Source of the DNA: Kalaharituber pfeilii
Taxonomy: Eukaryota > Ascomycota > Pezizomycetes > Pezizales > Pezizaceae
Length of the DNA stretch: 64,000 nucleotides
Reading direction: 5' to 3'
Assembly: GCA_015179045.1 (NCBI GenBank)
Contig: WHUZ01000062.1
Location: 308,250 to 372,249 of the forward strand
Positions 58,417 through 64,000 of the stretch are shown here, piece by piece (position 1 is the stretch's first letter; every line of letters starts with the position of its first letter). The notes under the pieces are model-generated. The model worked only from the letters and a program-made list of their open reading frames with translations, ran no database searches and was not told where the DNA came from. A program made the position numbers and the translations under genes.

Positions 58417-60738
58417 TCAATTCTGACGCACCCAATGCTGGCACGGAGCCCCGGCATCTGAGGATTTACCAGAAAAAAAGCTACCGAAAACAGATGGCCA
58501 TGTAAAATTGGCCCAGGATGCCTGGGTCCCTGCTTCGGCCTTTTTTAGAGTTTTTTCCTCCTCTTTAAGAATCTTCTTCCTGGCCTTTATTTCTTGGAAA
58601 AGGGCATGCTCTATGTTTACGACAGAGAACATAGCCAATACCGCCATGTGAAGGCCTTCAAGTGGAAGATCTCTTCTGAACAAAAACTGACCTTTCTCCA
58701 GATCCAGACGTGCCAAAAGATCACTCGCTGAGGACGTAGGATGATAGAGCTGTGAGGAAATATCAGCAACAATGCATCATAGTCTGCAATAAGAGAAGAC
58801 CGTGATACGAACCTTTACAACGCCAATGTGTGGAAAAGATGTCCTCTCAGTTTCCAAATTTTTCTCCATTACTGGTTTAGACCTGCGTTGGGAAGTGGGA
58901 TTCATGGCCATCCTCTTATCTTCTGCCTTTTCCCACTCCTTACGTTTTCTCTCGGCCTCCTTCTGAGCTTCCTTCTTCTTGGCTTCTTCCCTTTTGATCA
59001 AGGCTTCTTCAGTATCCTCTTTGGTCGTCTTGCGGCGTTCAAAAACTGCAACATAGCTCGTTCTATCGAGAAGCCACAGGTACTTCCCGCTAATATATTC
59101 AAGTTCAGAAGATTTTTCCTCCTGTTTTAATCTTGCGAGGGGTGGTTCATAGAAAATCTCGATACCAGGGAAACCGCCCACAGGAACCAAGTCCGGATTC
59201 CGGAAATCACGCCCTTGGTATTCTTGAACTATTGCAAATTCTGCAGGTATTGAAGCATCGAACTCTGAATCGCATTCCTTGAGCTCAAACGGTTTTGGCT
59301 GGTTTACTCGTGGAAGCTCAGGCTTCACCTGATTGAAGAGCTCGCCCAAATTTATGATAGTTGGTGATCGGCGGCGTAGTGAAGTGTTTTGAGGATCAAC
59401 TGCAGTTGAGGTAAGAGCTCGTGGGGCGGAATTCCGACATTCCACTGATGAACTTGCTTGGCTGCTGTTTCTTTGCAAAGCCAGGGCATCCCGAGTCAAT
59501 CTGGAAGGAAAGAAACAACAAACACTGGGGTCATGGGCCCCAACAATCTCAGGCTCAGGATACATGCGACCTGCATCTTCCAAGGTTTTTAGGACGTTGG
59601 GTTGCGAAAGTTTTTCTCTCTCTTCAGCAGTAAGGCCGCCCGTTATTTTAATTTTTTTTGTAGACTCTGTGGCGGTTGAGCATGATGTACCAAACCCGCT
59701 TCATACCGTCAAGCTTACTGACGGTTTCTTCATACTCTTTGATTGCAGCTTTTCTTGCCTCCATCGCGGCTATCTCCTCCCTAGTTGGCAAGATTGGTGG
59801 CTCTACACGCTTCTCCCGCGGGTCAAGACATTTGACCAAAAGTTCATTCAACCATGTAGTGCTCCAACGCAATGCTGCAACCAATTGTGATGACCACGGT
59901 CCTTCCAATGGGTCACGAAACTGCAAAAACGATTGACAAAGGTGCTTGTTAAGTAGTGGCTTATTCAGCATCGTTGGACCCTTGGTAGAGGATGGGGTCT
60001 CAGGCGACTTGCGTTTACGGAACAAAAAGCTTGAGAAAACTTTCTCGAAGAAGTTCTGTTTGGATTTCTCTTTATCTTCCGGCTCGAAGGGTAAAGTGGG
60101 TGGCTGAAAGACGCCGTCTATTGTTGTACGATTTCCAACCGTCTCGAGAAGGAGAGTGTCATATGGATGCTTAGCCGGGCAGAAGATGAAAAGAGGGTCT
60201 TCAGGAGAGAGGCCGATAGCCCAAGCTCGAAGTGAACGCTTTTCTGGACTGTCGTTTACGGTCATTAGCATCTATCAGTTACTGCAATGGATGGGGATGT
60301 TTACATGAAAATATCCAAAACAATCATACTCCTCCGATTCTCCTCTTGCGCTCTGAGATACATCCTTCTATTTTCAGGACCCACGGTGACACCAGGCTGA
60401 TTGGCAATATAATTGACAATTTCGACTGGCTCAGAGGTGATGAGCCTTGTATCGCTTTTGCTTCGAATGAAGCTAGGGTCAAAGCCGAACACAGCGCTCA
60501 GAAGCGAACGCTTTTTGAAAGAAGAACGCAGATGCTCCGAGACAACTGGCTGGATTGTTTTGGTCTTCTTGGTGTATGGCACGAGGTACTCTAAAGGAGA
60601 GTTCAAAGGATTGAAGGTCCTTGCGACGGGCGGAGTTACTTTACGCTTCTCTGCGTTTGGTGCAGTGTCCTCCTCCTCATTATCCATCTCGGGGTCGTCT
60701 GCCCAAGAGGAATTAGATCCCCTCTTCTCCATGGACAT
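58417..60738 (-). pseudogene. Unrecognised multi-exon gene with A8 frameshift
   Basis: Exons 60738-60306, 60249-58813 and 58749-58417. The introns are 56 nt (60250-60305, GTAAAC, TGCTAATGAC branch, GACAG) and 63 nt (58750-58812, GTTCGT, CTCACAG). The product would be about 733 residues if one base is discounted in an A8 run (T8 on the plus strand, 59652-59659): before it the frame reads NRHRVYKK, and after it, one frame over, LTAEEREKLSQPNVLKTLED. The rest includes a long charged helical stretch (EEALIKREEAKKKEAQKEAE). No signal peptide, membrane span or catalytic motif was recognised. The frame also stays open upstream of the ATG to an acceptor-like TTTTAG at 60942, through a Ser/Thr/Arg-rich segment, so an earlier first exon is possible. 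The frameshift could be a true mutation or a sequencing error. Confidence 0.7.
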
Positions 60739-61779
60739 TTCTATGGTCTTCGCGGTATTTGCGGCACGTTGTTGGCGGGATCCACGCCACGGGGCCGGGC
60801 GCAGGGTGGCAATCGGATGTCTGCCTGTAGGCCCAGCCCTGCAACTGGTGAATCGGGATGCTGAAGACGGGGTGGACCTTGAGCCGCTCGATCTGCTGGT
60901 CGATCCTGTCGGGCTGTCCTTAGTACTTTTATCTAGGATAACTAAAAGATGATGTGTGATTAATGGAGGATAGCAGAGTGATTGAACAGGGGTAGAATTA
61001 GAACAAGAATTAGAACACGTTATCGTGGAGATGAGGATGCAGGTGAATGACTTAGATGAAATATCTGGGTATGTCGTAGTCTGGTTGCAGATTGATTGTG
61101 CACGGCAAGAATAACAGTAATATACCTACGCTAGTTCTGGAATATGTGCTGAAAGCTGACCTAACCAAAGATGGAAGTCGAAGTTTGTCGTTTGGAGTAA
61201 CAGAAGTCTGGGCATTAAGAGCATGCCTGGCTGCCTGTTGCTACCCCTCCCAGAGAGGCTCAATGAGCGCTCAACTCCAGTCAATAGGCACGAGACTAGA
61301 TTTTTGGCCCGATGACTAATTTAAAAATTTTCTCTTGAAGCGGCGTCTTGATTGCGCGATCTGGTTGGATGAAACCACAGCGACAAAAAACAAATAAACC
61401 GCAAAAGAACACATGGGTTGGGAGGCTGTAAGAGAATTAATTGGCAGACTCACGATGCTTCGCTGGTGCAGGGACTAACAGCTTTGAACCAATCAGCTGC
61501 AGGTTTGTTCATGCGCGATGCTCAGAAGTTGTGAAGATGCAGTGGTGAATTACGATTCTCAGCTTAGCGTCAGCGAGTCTTGGTGGTGGCCTAGTCGCAT
61601 ACTTGACTGCGGAGGTATGTTGAATGTTCTGGGAGCTGCAACTTTATTTAATGCTATGCAGTTCGGTTAATGCTGTCCTTATCACCTTATCATTCCATCG
61701 CATCATGATCATCGTGGCGCACAGTATTTTGGGTATTTAATCGTACCGCAAAACCAGTTCTGTGCCAAGATTTGCACAC
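60739..61779. other. Possible 5' exon region and intergenic DNA
   Basis: The first 200 bases continue the open frame of the gene at 58417-60738 without an ATG (SGSRSTPSSASRF-like). Beyond that I see no gene. Confidence 0.4.
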
Positions 61780-61818
61780 ATATCATTACTCGCGTGCCAC
61801 CCTGTGTGCTATGGCGAG
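61780..61818 (-). mobile_element. Tail A remnant without poly-A
   Basis: ATATCATTACTCGCGTGCC followed by a changed inner stem and CTATGGCGAG, the reverse complement of tail A. There is no A or T run and no clear duplication, so it is probably old. Confidence 0.6.
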
Positions 61819-61829
61819 GATTTAGGTAC

Positions 61830-62118
61830 GTGATACATACTTGACTAAAATCGTAGACCGCTGCTGTTTAAAATTCTAGATACATGGAAGATTCTACTCA
61901 TTTAAATACTCAAACAATCTGGTAAACGCTGGCCTTAGTTCACCTGGATAGCTGTGGAGGGATTCGTTTAATTGGCTTAAGCCTGCCTGAATGGCCTGGG
62001 CTGGCCTGGTTGGCCTAATTGTTTCAGGCCAATCAGGCTGGTCCAGGCCAATCAGGCTGGTCCAGGCCAGTCCAGGCCTTCTGTTGGCCTGCCCTGGCCT
62101 GGCCTGTTGGATTCATTG
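61830..62118 (-). repeat. GGCC-rich hAT-like repeat, copy 2
   Basis: Inverted relative to the copy at 16485. From 62118 leftwards it reads CAATGAATCCAACAGGCC, a GGCC/CAGG-rich run, then GCCAATTAAACGAATC, CCACAGCTATCCAGGTGAA and GTAGACCGC-type matches to the other copy's unique part. It lacks the regular 19-bp array seen at 16602. Confidence 0.65.
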
Positions 62119-62165
62119 ACATCACTTGGTTATTTCTTTTCCTTCTTCACCTTTGTTATTCCTTA

Positions 62166-62241
62166 TACATCCTCATGTACTTGATCTCACCATAGCCCAC
62201 AGGGCGGCATGTGAGTAAATATATATATATATAAAAAAAAA
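62166..62241 (+). mobile_element. Tail-A retroinsertion (76 bp)
   Basis: Flanked by an 8-bp duplication ATTCCTTA (62158-62165 and 62242-62249). Contains about 25 bases of upstream sequence, tail A with CTCAC and GTGAG arms (a paired change from CTCGC and GCGAG), an AT dinucleotide run and poly-A. Confidence 0.78.
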
Positions 62242-62249
62242 ATTCCTTA

Positions 62250-64000
62250 CTGTGGCAGAAGTGGAGCATGGTTGTTCTCGTGCCGAGACTCTCTTGGCAC
62301 GCTTAAATAAGAGCATGGTATGCTATTTTACTGTGTATCTTTATTCCCTTTATTTTGTAGTTAGTCTTGTCATAGCCCAAAGGGTAGTACAGTATACGAG
62401 TAATGATATACGGGGTCACCGGGTGGAAGACGCAAAGAATGCGAAAAATGCAATGCACAAATGTGTCGCAGTCGCACAATAGCTATATGAGGTACGTAGA
62501 AGACTAGCGAGCATCACTAGTCAAGTGTCTTTTCGCCTGGCGGGTGGTAATTCTCTGCGTTTACCACCTCCGTTACAGAGTAGAGATAATGGAGAAGCTG
62601 GGTGATTTTATGATAGCAGCCAGAGGTCTTGGCATGAGACTACTGGAGATTAGCCCGTATAATTGCATTCCGCTCTGCCAAGAAAGCGCACGTTTGTGTT
62701 AAGTGAGTGAATACGGGGTCTCAACAACAATAGATGCGGATTATGAGGAATTACAGTACTCGACTCAGCAATGCCAACGTTCAGTTATGCACGGTTCAGT
62801 CATGAAGAAGGGCGGCTTGACTGTGGAATACGAGGAACTCTTACCCTCAGTTACTTCCTGAGAGCATCACCAGGTGGACACAGAACTAAACACCACCGCT
62901 ACCAGGATACGAAGCCCAAATCGTGGTGAAGGTCTCACACAAAGCAGATGCTTACGAATTCCGGGCCGCAATATGTCAGCTGAACACTTTCGTCAACTTT
63001 TTAAAAGCGTATGGATAACATTAGAAATGAAGGCTTGTTTAGAGGGGGGGTGGGAGAAAACTGTTTATAAAAGTAGCTAGCTGATCGACCCATTGCGGAA
63101 ACGAAATTAGGTTGAACTGGCGGCAGTGAAGTAAATGCCGATTTGGACTTACTGGATCTGTTAATTCGGTTTGAAGTGCAGACCATGTTGCGGCGATGGA
63201 TAGTGAATAGATTTCAGCACTCTGTTCCCAGTTATTTTCAACCGGAAGTCGAGGTGAGCGGTAGTGCATTATGCTAGCACAGGAAATATTTAAACTCGGT
63301 CTTGAGGAGCTTGGACGGGTGAACAGCTATAGGTGACATATAGGATTGGTACGGGCGCTGCGCATTTTAGCTGGTCATAGAAACTGAACTGATTTCCGGA
63401 GCACAGGAAGAGGGAATATTGGTTTGTGGATACGGAGTTACTAGTGAGGTGAGGCGGAGGTAAGCGGGTCTTTGGAAGGGTCAAGTTTCTTGTGGGGAAA
63501 GCTATGAATTGTGGTACGATAATAGAGGCTTCGATGACGAGCTTGAAGGTACAGATTGCATCGTGGTTCAAGAGTATAGAACGTCAGAATTAGTTATTGA
63601 GGATTCCGATTTGCCGACGGTCTGTTACTGGCTGGGAGGACATCGCATATTTGGGACAGCTGTGGAGACAGAGCGGATTATGAATGCCTTTGGCGGTTGG
63701 TATAGCCATCAACGTTGCTTGCGTCGCGTTTCCTTGCTGGTCCATGCAAGCGGAAATGGCCGAGAGGTTGCTGTAAGGACCATTCCGGGACGTAACAGAA
63801 ATCCGTTCTAGAGCGTTAATTTTTCCGTATGTCCTGAAGTACCTACCTAATCGCACTTGTGGGGCTGTAAGTTGACAGAAGCGACAAATAGGAGAGCGGG
63901 TGTCCGTCTCTCCAAAGGTTACATTTCTATGGCTGAGGGACTCGGAGCCGAGCGGGAAGGCTCCGCAGTTAAAGACAGCTCTTGTGAACTTTTGAGCTGC
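62250..64000. other. Intergenic with old tail A and a dispersed repeat
   Basis: A decayed tail A without poly-A is at 62367-62410. At 62495-62575 lies a motif block (ACTAGCGAGCATCACTAGTC, then CTCTGCGTTTACCACC) shared with 12262-12293, 12700-12770 and 33750-33830. No gene was recognised from 62600 to the window end. Confidence 0.45.

Noticed and set aside
63509..63811. 100-codon frame near the right end
   Set aside because: No motif, no splice signals and no related copy seen; insufficient support.

Overview
The window looks like nuclear DNA of a filamentous ascomycete (Pezizomycotina); I cannot name the genus. The evidence is short introns (about 54-102 nt) with CTAAC/CTGAC-like branch sites, an AA9 lytic polysaccharide monooxygenase, a Zn2Cys6/fungal_trans regulator, Tad1-type LINEs with an RNase H domain, and a roughly 3 kb AT-rich block resembling RIP-mutated repeats. 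Gene density is very low: I support five cellular genes. They are a seven-transmembrane protein (18108-19312, in-frame stop), an AA9 enzyme (26529-27729), a large Zn2Cys6 regulator (49047-53204), a single-pass membrane protein (54342-55092, partial) and an unrecognised multi-exon gene with a homopolymer frameshift (58417-60738).

Much of the rest is nested mobile DNA. A full-length Tad1-type LINE (2919-10835, minus) has a 12-bp target-site duplication. It carries an ORF1 and an ORF2 whose reading frame is continuous once one nested 906-bp insertion is discounted. Nearby lie older LINE pieces cut by a MULE-like foldback element (11471-13367, 9-bp duplication) and by an ORF1-only retroelement (14694-16173, 14-bp duplication). 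Further right are truncated LINE-B (25169-25745), two LTR-like insertions inside the AT-rich block, a Tc1/mariner-like element folded into a palindrome of about 730-bp arms (32487-34954), a non-autonomous hAT-like element (36449-37800, 8-bp duplication) and three elements with TA-flanked inverted ends (38987-41325).

The most unusual pattern is a retroelement economy built on two short 3' hairpin tails. Tail A ends the full LINE; tail B ends a second LINE family. Three ORF1-only elements (half-LINEs) share a related ORF1 core but end in either tail A or tail B, and none shows a downstream ORF2. In addition, at least seven insertions of only about 53-101 bp consist of little more than tail plus poly-A, yet have clear target-site duplications. 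Paired base changes in the tail A stem support a conserved RNA hairpin that the reverse transcriptase may recognise or stall on.

The cellular genes do not form an obvious pathway or cluster. The AA9 enzyme acts outside the cell on polysaccharides and the regulator acts in the nucleus; no link between them can be read from this sequence.
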